Origin: Parastagonospora avenae f. sp. tritici 18332-5
Lineage: Eukaryota > Ascomycota > Dothideomycetes > Pleosporales > Phaeosphaeriaceae
Length of the DNA stretch: 64,000 bases
Direction of reading: 5' to 3'
NCBI GenBank assembly: GCA_022559985.1
Contig: JAFJTR010000036.1
Coordinates: 124,001-188,000, forward strand
Shown here: positions 46,644-59,500 of the stretch, in pieces
How positions within the stretch are numbered: the first letter of the stretch is position 1
How the letters are laid out: each line of letters opens with the position of its first letter
Made by a program: the position numbers and the translations under genes
The notes under the pieces: generated by a model
The model's input: only the letters and a program-made list of their open reading frames with translations
The model's database searches: none
What the model was told of the DNA's origin: nothing

Positions 46644-49600
46644 ACTGCCCCAGAATCACTCGATGGTGATGGAGGATTAGAATGACGTAGTGTTTTTGTG
46701 CATTTGTTTTTGTTTTGCGAAGAGCTGGATTGAAGGAAAGGCTTTATACCCCCGATGAAGTGAGATTGGATGAGTGACTGGGGATGAAGTATGAGTTGGA
46801 AAGGTTTAATGAATTGATGGTTCATGGATTGACTGGATACGAGTACGAATTCGATGGATGTAGATAATGAGACAGACGGTCATGGGACGAGCGATGCATG
46901 CGTATATATCAATGCTTTCTTCTTCCTTCACTCACTAGCTTCTAATGTGTTCGTGATGTTGGTCCGGGTGAGACATGACTAGAATGCTGGACTGCCGAGA
47001 GCAGGAAGGTGATGCTTAACAGCTGTACTCGAAGTGTTTTTGGTGTCTACGTTTTTCACGGTTCGAATATTGACAGAAGCGTAGTATACTAGCAGCGCGA
47101 TTCACATCGTCGTGGACGACATGTCGTCTCCACATTTTATTTTCACTACCTTGCCATAATGTTGTGCGTAGTCCCGCGCGATAGAAACCTGAATTCATTA
47201 CTAAGATCAAGTATGTGTAAGATGAGCCGAGTTTGAAGCAAATAGCCTTGAGCACTTGATGAAATTGTGCGCGGCTACAGTTCCATCGCAATTGGCCTTT
47301 GTATTGTACGAGATGAAGAGACGGTGAAAGTATGGAACTTGGCCTGGAAAATATCAGGAAGACTAGGTCAGCTCTGAGAATCTGGTGACTTCAAAAGGAC
47401 GGTCAAGTCGAGTTGATAGTGCAGGTGGGCGTGGCAACCTTTTCATTGTCATATCAGCCTGACACGAACAGGATGTTACCCTCATCTGCACGAGCGCGTA
47501 CGTGTTTGTCATGTCTCTTACCATATGATGGCCTACATTCACTGACGAGACAAGCAGCGTCCTTGATTACACATTCTCCCCTTGGACGCACAAATCCTCA
47601 CTCTTCTGTCGAGGAGCGTCGTCAAGGTAGTGTGTGGCTTGGAAAGGAATGCTTGTGGCGTACCAACACGGCCATTGGATCACGTGCGCAGCGATGTGTT
47701 GTACTGTGACACGTCGGCACAGATCGGCTGCAAGGAGGTGAAGTAGATCCTGCAGCAAGCCGATGCCCCAACGTGCCATCCAAGCGCGTGCAACGGAACG
47801 GTTGGCGATGGTCGCACGCCGGTCTGATATGGGCGATTGTCTCGTCGGCACTTTCAGCTCGATGGTCAAGAATGAGGCGTGTCACGTTCTGTGTTTGGCG
47901 GGCTCTCCGTTCGAGGTGGCGTCTTTCCAGGGACAGTGCAGGTTTCCGCTAGTGCCATGCACGTCGCCCATGGAGGTGTAGCATTGTGAAGAACGATCCC
48001 TTTTCCCCACAGGTGCGCTTCCGATGGGCCTTTGATGACCTGGACCCGGGTTGCTGGGATTCTGCTCCCTTGCTCGCCCTGAGCAGTCGCGTAACAAGCT
48101 GCAAGATGATCCCAACAACCAGGTTGCTGAGGGGTTGGAATACCGCCACAGGGCTCTCGGCTTCCACCGAGACAAGAATGTGAAGCAGCCCTACCGTCAA
48201 CCAGCTGCAGCGATCGATTGCGCTTGGGTAAAAAATAAGGCGCCACAGGTCATGTATCGAGCGCCCGTTCGCAGAATCCAATGTGCGCGTGACGTTCGAT
48301 GATGATAAATCATCGAGCGGGCCAGGCCATTTACTTTCTTCCCGCGGCGCAGGAAATTGTAGAGGAAACTCTCGGGCTTTCGACATGACGCGACAATGGG
48401 AGCACACACAAGTTTCATGTGTGCAGGGGAGTTTTTCGTGCTCTATCAAAAAGCGCTAGTTGGTCCTGTGCGATTGGTGGAGCTGAAGCAGGTGAATACC
48501 GTTTTGGTGTAGTTGATGTAACGATGGAAAGAAACAGCGTTCTGTGTGACCAAGCAGAACGCCAACGGAACCTTGACCGCGCATTAAGCGCATTGAGCAT
48601 CGTCCCTTGATCTTGGTTGTACGGTACTGGTTGTTTAGGATAGTTCAGATGCACGCCGCGGATCCAGGGAGGGCTATCGAGATGGTGACAGCACCAGCTC
48701 GTTTCCTGGTTTTGCGAGAGTGTGATTGTGAGTTACAAAAATTTCTCCCCTGCTTCACGGGAAGCTGCATGATCGGACGGCTAGTTTCAGAAGTATTGCG
48801 TATATTGCACAAAAAGCAAGTAGGGATCCAAGGTAATGGCGCGCAGCCTCGTGGTCCGTTGGTCCCAGCTTTGAGCAGGCCGGTGACAAGGCCCCTTGTT
48901 GATGTGCTGTCGGTCGCAGGAGTAGTGTTGTGGCATGGGATATGTCTGTAAGATGTTGAGATGTCGCGATGTCGCGATAAGGGCATTGGGGTCATGCTCG
49001 CGCGAAGACGGGCCCTGATGCATACGTGCCTAAGTCCCGTTTGGGAAGTCACGGCAGCCGGTACTGACCGCGGAGAGGTATCAACCAACTATGTCTGCAT
49101 GGAGTTTGCAGTCGCGATTTCGCCCTTGGAGGAGCAGGTTGGGGGACTGTTGCGTTAGTGATGTCGTGCATAGAAGCGATATACGACGGTGCCATTGGCT
49201 AAGGCTGGCTCTCCGGCCCCGGATCTGCAACCTGGGGGTGAATGTCGGGCGTCATCACGGACGTGCCTACCAGCGTTCGCTCTGCGAAATTTGATGTGGC
49301 TGCGCTCTGAGGCCAAACGGTGGTCCTGGCCATGGGTAAGCGGATATGAGGGTCTGCATGGAAGCTGCTAGCTCCACGAAGCACGTTACTTCTGGGCGTA
49401 AGATGAGGTGGATGATAGGCGATGAAGCGCATGCTTGCTCATGGTTCCTGCGTTCGACTTGCGATCCGAAAGCAGGGCCCGACATGCGGCGTGGTGATAA
49501 TTACTGTGGTTAAATGCTTGATCGGGCCAGTGATGGCAGGCTAATTGCCTGGTTGTGGTGCGGGGGCTGGCGAGGCTGACGTTTGGGGAGATTTACACAG

Positions 49601-52308
49601 CCTGCGGGCAACCGCGCTCAGGACCGGATCGGGCAAGAGCGCTGGGTGATACGGCATCAGCTTTGCTAAGAATATACTCTACAACGGCGACGTTGATCAG
49701 CTCAGCCGCGATGGCACGGAGGGGACGGTGCGTAAGGGAGCGCTGGGCCTGACCGTCTGATGAGGCTAAGTTATGTTAGGGTGTCCATCAGCTATTCTGA
49801 CAGCTTGCCGCTCTGCGCCGCGCAACGCAACGCATGGTGGAGGCGATGGAGCAACGCAACAGGCGCGAGGAGTGTCGATTGCCTCAGTCACGGGCAGTGG
49901 CAGCGTATTTCGGGACCTGACAGTGACAGGAGCGCGTAATGTTATTCCGCCCCGCACCGCTCAGGCCTGGTGGACGGGTGGACGGGTGCCGTTGCTTCTG
50001 TCCCGATGGGGCGGCTCCATGCAAACAACAGAGCGACCGCGACTTCCTCCCCGGTGGCAGCAGGCAGGAGCAACGGTACACGGTACACGGTACACGGCGA
50101 AGGAGCGTCCAGCGGGCTCGCAGGCGGCGCGTCCATAGTTACGTGCCATGCCATGGGCGCCGACGTCGAGCACACCAAAACGCCATGGTGGGACGGCGAA
50201 GTGCTCCCTTTGCTGGCCCATCGCCCAAGCAGCAGCCATGACGAGCTCCACGTCTGCTGGCATCGTCGCCGTGCCTGGCCACAGACGCGCTCCAGTGGCT
50301 TTCTGGCGATGCGCAGACGGGCGGCAGGGATGCAATTAAGGTTGCCTGCAAGCCACACCAGGAATAGATGGTCAATCAACTCGCTTGGCCGCCGGTGCCG
50401 ATGCTCGCTGCTCGCTCACTGCTCACCACACCTAGCAGATGGCCTCCCTTCCTGCAACGTCCCTATTACCACCGCGCTGTAATGGGGCCATGCTGGGCAT
50501 TCCCGCGCCCTCACTGGCTCGGCTGCCGTCATCTTGCCCACTCACCGCGCTCCAGGCCCTGCGTGCATCTCTGGGGCAGAGGAGGCTCATGGCACGCCCT
50601 GACTGAGCGCTGCGTAGAATCCCGTCCAGCTACTGCTGATGCTCACGGCCATGCTGGGCCACATGTATATCACCATCCAGGCCACCGCCGCGCTGGGTGC
50701 CTCCGGGATGCTGACCACTGCCCACTTACCAACAGTGCCCATCACATCCAGCATCGCCTGCAGCACCCTCTCTTTCTCTCTCCCTGCTCTACTTCCCCTT
50801 GACCTCGTTCGTTTGCATTTCTGCACAATTACAATTACAATTGCACGCACATCCGACGCCTCACGGATTGTGTTTCGAAGCTTTGGCCCTGGCCCTCCGC
50901 ATCCGCGCTGCTCACCATTGCAGAGGTCTCATAGACCCACCCCCCACCGCACGTAGTGGCCACCCTCGTCATCTGCTGGAATTCCACCGCGTTGCTTTTG
51001 GCACTTGCAATCTGAGGCTGTCTCGTCTGCTCCACTGTTCGCAGCCACAGCTGCTTGCAAAAGCTGGCCACTCACAGCCAGCCCTGCGGCTCAGCTTACT
51101 GCTACCTGCTTCACAGCACTGCGCCATCGCTGCCTACCGGGCGCCCTCCACAACCCCAGTGCACAGAATCCCAGCCCTCTGCCCAGTCTTCAATCTCGTA
51201 ACTCAGTCTTCTTGCAGAGCTGTCAGGCTTTGTGCGACGTCGTGCCCAACGGCGAACACACTAACCGTTCGAGGGCGTGCTTCAGCACTCACTGACCCGC
51301 TAGTCTACCCAGCTTGACGGGCCCGGTAATCACCAAGAGTCATCCGAGCCCCCCAGAGCTCACTGTGCTCGCCCTGCCTTGCATTCACGCCTATCCTCTG
51401 CAGTCTGCGCTGGCCAATCCTACCCCTTCCCGCTACCCTGGGCCTCCTCGTTATTACTTCACCTACCAACCACATGCCCTATTAACTGTCGCCTATCTCT
51501 GCAGTCATAGCTCCGGTATCCTCCTGTTCATCTTCCTTCCCGTCTCGCGAGGCTGCCTAGCCCTCCTCACATTGGCCACTCTACCGTCTATGTCTCTGCT
51601 GCTTTGTCCTGCGATGTAAGTCACCACACGTCCATCACATCAAAATGCGGGCCGCGATATGCGACATTCTGCACCAAGGCACTGACTGTCATTTCAAGAA
51701 CCTGGCATGCGCGCTGAATCACTCTTGTTTGCAGCTAGAGCCGCGCTTCTTCTTCCCTGTTTCGTCTACAACCTTCTGTTGTTGTCTGAGCTACCTTAGG
51801 CGAAGAGCAGGACTCGCCGTGTCCGACACCGACACTCAAATTCCCCTGATTCCCGGATGAATCCATCTTCTAAACATCCTGCTCGTCTGTCTCTGGGTAA
51901 GTTACTTTTGTCGCCTTCACTGGTCACAAGTGGTCATCCAAACCAATCTCAGATCTGCCTCTTCTCACATCTCAAACAGTCCACCGAGGCCTCTTGTCGC
52001 AACTTTTGCATCCAACAAGGACTCATTGTCGGTCATCTCGAACACGCGACACTCACCGCACCTACCAGTTCCCTGTAGGTCTTCTAGAAGAAGGCAGCTT
52101 CAGTCGCCTGTCTTGTATCTCTGCCACCCCGACAGCACCAGCCAACCGTCAAACTGGCCTGCACCGTAGAGCTGAGCTATCAGGTACGTCTTAAGCATCT
52201 TTTCCGGTCCCCGGCACGCCCACGAGAACCTCAAACCGTGCCCCTTCGCTGCTGCCTACCATCCGGACCCCAACACACGTTTGCCTGCTAACATCATCGA
52301 TACTTCAG
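46644..52308. other. 5.7-kb gene-free region upstream of medA
   Basis: No domain-bearing frame on either strand despite many short ones. The right part (about 50.7-52.3 kb) is C/T-rich on the plus strand, contains multiple donor/acceptor-like sequences and many small upstream ATGs, and is probably promoter plus spliced leader of the medA-like gene. A GGTACAC heptamer is repeated three times near 50077-50098. Confidence 0.55.
50077..50098. repeat. GGTACAC x3 tandem repeat
   Basis: Three consecutive copies of the heptamer GGTACAC in the gene-free region. No function is implied. Confidence 0.7.
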
Positions 52309-52443
52309 CCTGATAGCTACCGCACACCCTACGCCTTCGGTGCTCATACAGACACCTCAGAGCAATTCTTAGCACATTGTGGCCAAGGCTTCAACAGCAG
52401 GCCTCAGACTGTGCACGCCACCAAGGGTGCAGATCTGACGTCC
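52309..52443 (+). other. Leader or upstream coding part of medA exon
   Basis: After a GCTAAC branch and TTCAG acceptor, 45 codons are open in the medA frame up to the chosen ATG, with protein-like composition (DSYRTPYAFGAHTD). A donor GTACGT at 52184 ends an earlier exon whose frame is also compatible, but no upstream in-frame ATG was found there. Confidence 0.45.
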
Positions 52444-54696
52444 ATGTCGGGATACGATAAAAATCAGCAATATGTGTACGGTAAGTGGAATGCGGCTCAT
52501 CTGACAAACGTTCAGGGCCACCTGCCACATTATGGTCGGATGGGCTCGGTTGCACCCACGTGAGAGTTGCTAGTACATTGACTGATCAGCCAACCCCACA
52601 GAAGCCGAAGCCACAAGATCGAATCAGCTCCCAAGCTATACAGGCATTGCACAGCCTACGCTCGTCTCGCAATACACGGGTGCGCCCGCGGAGCTAAGCC
52701 ATGGCCTTCCTAGGGCAGACATGTCCTATGTTCCCACTTCGACCTACGAGTCACGCGCCACAGCAGCCCTCCAACCCGATTCCTCATTTATTGATGCAGG
52801 GTCTCGTCATCCCGCCTCCCTTACAACCACTGAAACGGTAATATCCGAATACGTTACGCCCTCTCACGGCACCGCCAGATCTACAGTCTCTGTCCAAATC
52901 TCATCGGATTACGATCTAGCATCCAGTGCAAACACCTTCATCCTCATGTTCGGCACTAAGAAGTGCGTTGCTGCGCTGCAAAAGGTCGACTACGACGATG
53001 ACGCCCACAACTACCTCCTCAACGTCGAGGTGCCGCCGTATCCGCTGACCAACGCCTGGAATCCTACCATGATGCTTAAGCTGCAAATAGAAGACAAGAA
53101 CGGGAACCTGCTTTCGCAGTGTGACGCTGGAAAGTTTACCTTTACAGACATGTCGCCGAACCTTGCCTACCAATCCTCTCCAGAGTACTCAAGGAAGCGG
53201 AGGTACTCACCCGAGTTTGACGACGCTCAAGATTATACAGAAAACAATCAAGCCAAACGAGTCGCCCCCATGCACTACCATGGCAAGCCACGCACAATGT
53301 CCGGGCCGTACTCTGAAGCTCAAATTTCGCCACTCCCAGCTCAGTCCTCGCTTTCGAACGCTTACAGTGGTGCATATGACATGTCCAAGCAGACGAGCTA
53401 CGCTTCTCAGCCCTCGCAGAAAGGTTTCGCTGTTCCTTCAGGTGTGGGCCTTTCACATACGGACTTCAAGCTGCCGCACATGTCTCCCAGTCTGCCATCC
53501 TATGGTCACTACAGCACTGTGACGCATGCCAGTCGAAGTTCTGCCTCGATGGCCGGACCGCAATCTGGCGCGTCGGGATATGCCACATCAGGAGCACTGC
53601 AAGCACCTGTGCTTGTTCGAGCCACCTCTATTTCACAGACAGGAGGCGCAGCGACCAGTCAGCCGTTCAACCCGTACTCAATGTACCAGTCAAAGGCCGT
53701 TTTGAAGATTGACGGTGACCTGGAAAAGATGAGCGAGGACTGGACCCAAGAGGAGTTGGACGGAAAGAGGCGCCTTGTAGAATTCAAGAGATCGCAACAT
53801 GGCAGTACGATCACGACTACGTTTGCGCCAGTAACACCAGAGGCTCGCGCGACCCGAAGTATTTGTGTCAGCTGCATCTGGTGGGAGGAGAAAGACGAGT
53901 GCTTCATCACGAGTGTCGACACCATTTTCCTGTTGGAGCAGTTGGTGAATGTTCGCTTCACTGTCGAGGAAAAGAACCGAATCCGCCGGAACCTGGAGGG
54001 ATTTCGCCCAATGACTGTTTCCAAGGCCAAGTTGGACAGCGAGGCTTTCTTCAAGGTCATCATGGGCTTTCCGAACCCTAAGCCGCGCAATATTGAGAAG
54101 GATGTCAAAGTCTTCTCGTGGAAGGTTCTTGCGCCGGCACTTAAGAAGATCATCAGCAAATATGTACGTATCAATTCGATGGAGCACAGCATAAAACTAA
54201 CACTTCTCAGTCTGCGAGCTACTCATCCACTGCTGGCGTCGGATCACTTCCTATCACATCGACTTCAGCATACCCAGGCGCCATGTCGCACGCAGCAGCG
54301 AGTGCGCATCGAAATTCTTCGCCACAATCGGTATCAGCTTCGACTGCATCAACGGCATACACACCACACCTAGCAGCATCCAGTCTATCTCCCCACCTGA
54401 GACTATCAGCAGGCCTTGAGGGATCAGCGGGTCATGGGATGTCGGTGCCCCAGAGGACACCATCAGGGCATAGCATGACTCAATGGGGTCCTTCTGCGCA
54501 CCAGATGCAATACCCTACCAGCCTTACTCAAGGCGGGCGCAACTCATGGGACTATCCGTATCTCAGCGCCGCCGGGGCAGTCGGCATGCCATCTGCCGCG
54601 CAATCACTGCAAAGGACAGACTTGGCGGGCGACATCAGCCAAATCACGGCAGACAATACCTACCACCCTTATGGCGAGCGTACGACGAGGGTGTAA
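52444..54696 (+). CDS. medA: Medusa/MedA-type developmental regulator (DUF7082)
   Basis: Three exons: 52444-52480, 52602-54163 and 54211-54696, 694 aa. A first conserved block (about 115-180) contains STVSVQISSDYDL, FILMFGTKKC and YLLNVEVPPYPLTNAWNP. A Ser/Pro/Tyr-rich middle leads to the diagnostic DUF7082 block (about 370-530): KIDGDLEKMSEDWTQEE, FKRSQHGSTITTTFAPV, CIWWEEKDECFITSVD, NRIRRNLEGFRPMTVSK and FFKVIMGFPNPKPRNIEKD. This is the family of Aspergillus MedA, Fusarium Ren1 and Magnaporthe Acr1, nuclear regulators of conidiophore morphology and adhesion. The exon carrying this ATG starts at an acceptor at 52308 and is open in frame from there (45 codons), so the protein may begin in an earlier exon. 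Confidence 0.88.
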
Positions 54697-54889
54697 GAAG
54701 GTTGCGGATGTTATCTGTGGCGTGCGCATCGTTGTCGTTAAGCGGGCGAGGATGCGCGTCGGGTGATCCACTCATCGTCCGCATGATCGCGGCGGGCTAG
54801 GCCCGAAGTGGTGTTGTACCACACCCACCCCTCCTTCGTCTGGTCTGCCTTGCTCGACGCGCAACCATACTCGCAGCCTCTGCCTCCCT

Positions 54890-54919
54890 CACAGGACCTC
54901 ACAGGACCTCACAGGAACT
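54890..54919. repeat. 10-bp tandem repeat x3
   Basis: Three copies of CCTCACAGGA downstream of the medA-like gene, in the expected 3' UTR. Confidence 0.7.
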
Positions 54920-55591
54920 TTTCGAGTTTCAGCATCTAGGGGGCGTTCACATTTCCTCTCTCTCTCTCGACTTTTCACATCTTGGTACGGAACGGCATCA
55001 TACACAATACCCCGGGATACACGGCGTTTAGGCATTTACTTTCATTGACTACTATCCTTGCAAGGCGCTACATCTTATCAAGAACAGCATATAATACGGC
55101 GTACGTTGGATCAGGTGGTTCGGCATACGACGACATGCAATTATTCCGGACGAGATTCTTGCATCATTCTGGCGTTCCTTCACTTTCGTAATCATGTTTA
55201 TATTTTTACAGATTCTTACTTCTGAATCTGACGCTTATGAGGTCAGCATGGACTTGTCAGCATAGCTCCTTACGCCCTGTGGTATATCGGGCGCTCACAT
55301 CGCGGATCGCAACGTCAGGGAACCCAGCGGCGCGGATAAGCTCAGTCTCCCGGGCTGATGCAGGCTAGACGCATCTTTCTCTCGGTCATAGTCATGAACC
55401 TTTTTATATTTTCTCTTCTTCTTCTCTACTTTCTATTCTGAGATTCCCCCTCTTTTTACCTACCTACTTCGTTTCATCAAACAACTACCATGTCATGTCG
55501 CGGAGTGGAGTGCACTGCAATTATATCGATAGCGTTACCTCACGCACTTCTTCCACCGTGACACTTCTCACATGCGGCGGTTACTAATTAA

Positions 55592-55640
55592 CGCCTTGAT
55601 GTTTTTAGCTTTCTGCCTTGATGTTTTGAGCTTTTCTGCC
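55592..55640. repeat. Tandem duplication of about 24 bp
   Basis: The unit GCCTTGATGTTTT followed by AGCTTTCT/GAGCTTTTCT occurs twice in succession with a few differences. It is non-coding. Confidence 0.6.
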
Positions 55641-56501
55641 TGACGGACTTCGCCACATACATCCCACGACTGCCTACCGCACGCCAAGCTTCCATGCCGC
55701 CTGACGCAAGGCATCAGCTTACCTCACTTCACCCCATCTCACAAGCAGATGACCCGACCCGACCCGACCCAGCGCAAAGGACACGTCGCCCCACGGTCCC
55801 AATGACCGACCATTCGCGCGAAATATCTCGTGCTTGCCAAGTCCAGCCCGATGCCTCACCGCGACCTAATTCCAGATAAATGCCATGCTTACCTCCGTGT
55901 TCGCATTCGCCTTGCGCCTCGCGAATCCTGGCATTCAGTGTGCATGTATGCGAGCGAGTCTGACTTTCCTCCTCCGGGAACGTGGTGCGGTGGAGGGACT
56001 GTGCGTGGCATGTTAGATGTATGTGTGAGGGACGAGCGAGCGGGGGTGGGAGTTCGTGTTGTGGCACGGCTGCAGTCTAGATTTGGAGCGGTATTTGCGT
56101 GGGGATGAATGCGGGGTGTATGCGTCTGAGTGAGTCAGGTGGAGGACTTTGATCTGAAGATTTTGGGAAAGGGTGCGGTACTGGATGAGTGGGAGTTGAT
56201 GGAATAGCCAGTAGAATGGAATGGCTGAAGGGAGAAGATATGATCGGCTGCACTGTGCTTCGTGTTTAGTCATGTTGACTTGATGCAATGCAGCTTCGCT
56301 GTCGTTTTTTCGAGACAAGTGGCACGGAAATGGAAGCTCAAGCATGTGTGTATGTACTCGATGGTATGTTATTATATACGTGAGGTTTTTTGCACGATAC
56401 CCCAAAAACGCCCTCCATTCCCATTCCCATTTCTCGTCCAAACTCCCGCGAAAATGCGGACTTCTATCCCACCACCCCTAAACACCATGATGAAAAAGAA
56501 A

Positions 56502-59500
56502 CTACGAACTCCCCAAAATCCTCCCATATGCATCCTCCACCTCCCGCGCCACCTCCAACAACGTCACAATAACAATCTGATGCGTGACATTCGGCAGGCG
56601 ATCCCTATGCAGCCCAATCCACTCGAGCGGGGGCGTCGCCTCGCCCATATCCCTGAGCTGTGGCGTCTCAATGAGCGGCGGCTCGAGAGGCGTATACTCG
56701 TACCTGCTCTGCGGGACATTAACGACGGCTGTGATTTTCTCCTGCCCGGCGTCAGACTGCGCGCGGGGTCTGGAAGTTGATTCAGCGCGCTCGGGCAGAG
56801 TCTGGGATGTACTGATTTTGATGTTTGATTCGGGCAGGGGTTTGCCGAGGCGTGAGGCGAGGGTGCGCGAGTGGTTGGACCACATGGTGCGGATGTAGGA
56901 GATGCGCGAGTAGTTCCAGCCGACGTCGACTTTACCCTCGAGCGAGGATTTAAAGAGGTAGTCGATGTGGTTGGATTGGGGGGCTTGCCAGGTGTGCATT
57001 GTGGCGACGACTTTGGGGACGCGCAGGATGGTGCCGCCTCGGGCGGATGCGGCGCTGGTGGAGACGTCGGCGACGGTGAGGTCGGTGACGGGTTTGCTGG
57101 TTTTGGGGGAAGGGATGGCGGAGAGGGCGACGCTGAGTTGGCCGAGTGTCATGCCGAGCGTGGAGTGGATTTTGCGGTCCTCAAGAGCGACGGCAAAGCG
57201 TGCTTGCATGTCGCCGGCAGAGAGGAGGAGGATTTGGCTGTCGATGAAGGTCGAGGGGAAGACGCCGAATTTGATAGAGCGTAGCGTGACGACGACGTCA
57301 GTGTGGAGTGAGATTGGCGCTTTGAAGGAGTCTTCGTCTGCCTTGGCTGCAATCATGCTTTGTGATGGCGAACGGGAGAAGGGTGTTGCAACAGAGGACT
57401 TTCGGCGCAGGAACTTCTCAATGTCTCTGAGAGACTGTCTGTATGCTTGTTGGTTCTCCTGCACCAGTCGTTCAATCGCCTGATACAGTGCAAGTCCCTG
57501 CGCAGCGCTCGTAGCGTGGCAGAAGACGTGCACTTTTCCACCGTCAAGAATAGCCACGAGACGATCCTGCGAATTGAGCCCTTCTTGACGAACGTTGTAC
57601 ATCAAGAAACCAAAGTCGGCAATGTCTGCTATCAGGAAGGCTTGATAGTCGAACCCAGACTTGACGCGGAGTTGCTGGAACGCAATTGAGGCTTGGATCA
57701 GAGGTGTCCGACGGGTATTCGGTGCTTGTTCTGGCCAGCCGATTGACGTACGAACCTTGATGCCATGCAGTTCAACGAACCCACTTGTTCGACCTGTGCT
57801 TTCGACTCCTATCTTCTCCACTCCAATGCAAAGGTTCTGCTCCCAATCTGTGCTCTTTTTCGAAGAGGCCCACATATTGTTGATGTGCAGCGAGGACCTT
57901 CCAATAGCTTGGCCCAAGTCCAAGTCGACCTTGATATCCGCAATTGCTACATTGGCATTCCAGGGGAAAGCGGTTGCTGCTGTCACTTGTTCATAGCGTT
58001 GAATGAGGTAGTCTTGCGGTTCAGAATCCGCGCCATCTGTAGGAGGCTTGGACGATTGTCGTATCTCAGGTGGGTACCAGATCTCGCGGAACAACAAGAA
58101 GTCTTGCAACTGCCGAGCGTTGATTTGCATGGTCGTGGGGTTGATCTTCAGTATAGTTGAGATGCCACTGGTACCGCTGAGATGCTTGCTGTTCATCAGC
58201 GACAGTACGATCGATTCGACGTCCAGCCCGAAAGTCGATTCTCGCGAATACACATGCTGAACCGTGACCTGAAGCTTCTCGAACGCAGCAGAAGCAGCAA
58301 AGAAATGGCCGTGTTCCTGGGACTTGACACTGTTTGCCGTGACATAGATATCCTCAAGCTTAGCAATAGCCGTCACTCGGGCAATCGGCTGGCAGCTCAA
58401 GCTAAACTCCTGCTTACAAATTCGGAGACCAAGGTTGAGACTTGTCCGACCCAATATGGCGGACGGATCTGCAGCCATGATGTTGCTATCTTCTTCGACA
58501 GATTTGACCACCGACTTTGCTTGTGTAGTTGACTGGTCTGATGAAGATGGTGAATCTGCTTCGTCCTTCTCACGCACGACGGCTTTGATACTCTCTGATA
58601 TGTCGATCATGATAGGCACTACAGTCGGTAGTAGGGTGTTGCTCGATCCGTCCACACGCACCTCTGCAGTCAAAGAAGGATCACGTCCATCATCCTGATA
58701 CTCGATGCGAATTGCTACCCCAGGGGCCCGCAAAGCCAGACTGCTTGCAGTACCATCGCCGACGAATTGACTGTATCTCCCTTTCTGCTGCGCTCGACTG
58801 GAGGAGCTCTGTGTTGGCGAGCTGTCTCCTCCGTTGATGTGCACGACTGCACCAGCAAAATTGGCGTCGACTGTCACAGATGCAAACCGCTTGTTGCCAA
58901 ACGGATTCTTGCGCTGAGCACCAGTTGTGGTCGGTGTCATTTTCCAGTTCGCAGATGCTTTCCGGAACTTTTGGCCAGCAAGAGCAATCGATCTTTCGAT
59001 AACGTTCGCCGGGATGATGAAGTGGGAGTCTAGCTGGAGATCCAGTGATTTGCCGGCGGCTTGGAACGCGACCTTCCGGGTCTCCTTCGTCGATGCGTAA
59101 GCTACATTGAACACCATCATGGGAAGCAGGGCAGAGTTCAGCGACCGCTTTTTCTTGCTGGCTGAGATAGGCACCATCTGCAGCTGCATATCCTCGATTA
59201 GCAAACGTGCGGCATCATCTCTGTGTGTCGACAGACCGATCTTTCTGAAGGATAGAACAAGATCTTCGTTCTCGTTTCGCGGGAACGGTGCAATGGAGTT
59301 TCCGACAATCCAGCTGATTTGCAAGTCGTGCAGCTCTAGTGAATAAGTAGACGTGAAAAGGGCACCAGAGTCGACACTATCTTCGTCGACGTCGACGTCT
59401 GCATCGCTCTTGATACTCTTGGCTCGTTTGTGTGACACTCTGCTCTTTGTATGTCGAAGTCGCTGCAGATACTTCTTCTCTTTGGACAGATCCAGATCTT

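Larger units (their letters stand above)
54697..56501. other. Intergenic between convergent genes
   Basis: 3' regions of the medA-like gene and the Csf1-like gene. Contains a CCTCACAGGA x3 repeat (about 54890-54919), a TC run (54955-54968), a 24-bp near-identical tandem duplication (about 55592-55640) and a GACCC x4 run (55751-55770). No gene is seen. Confidence 0.55.

Noticed and set aside
45896..46825. 309-codon open frame on the minus strand, Ser/Ala-rich
   Set aside because: Shadow of the repetitive coiled-coil codons on the opposite strand.
52444..54696. Velvet-family regulator (VosA/VelB) as an alternative identity
   Set aside because: The conserved blocks (DLEKMSEDW, CIWWEEKDE, GFPNPKPRNIEKD) are of MedA/DUF7082, not velvet.
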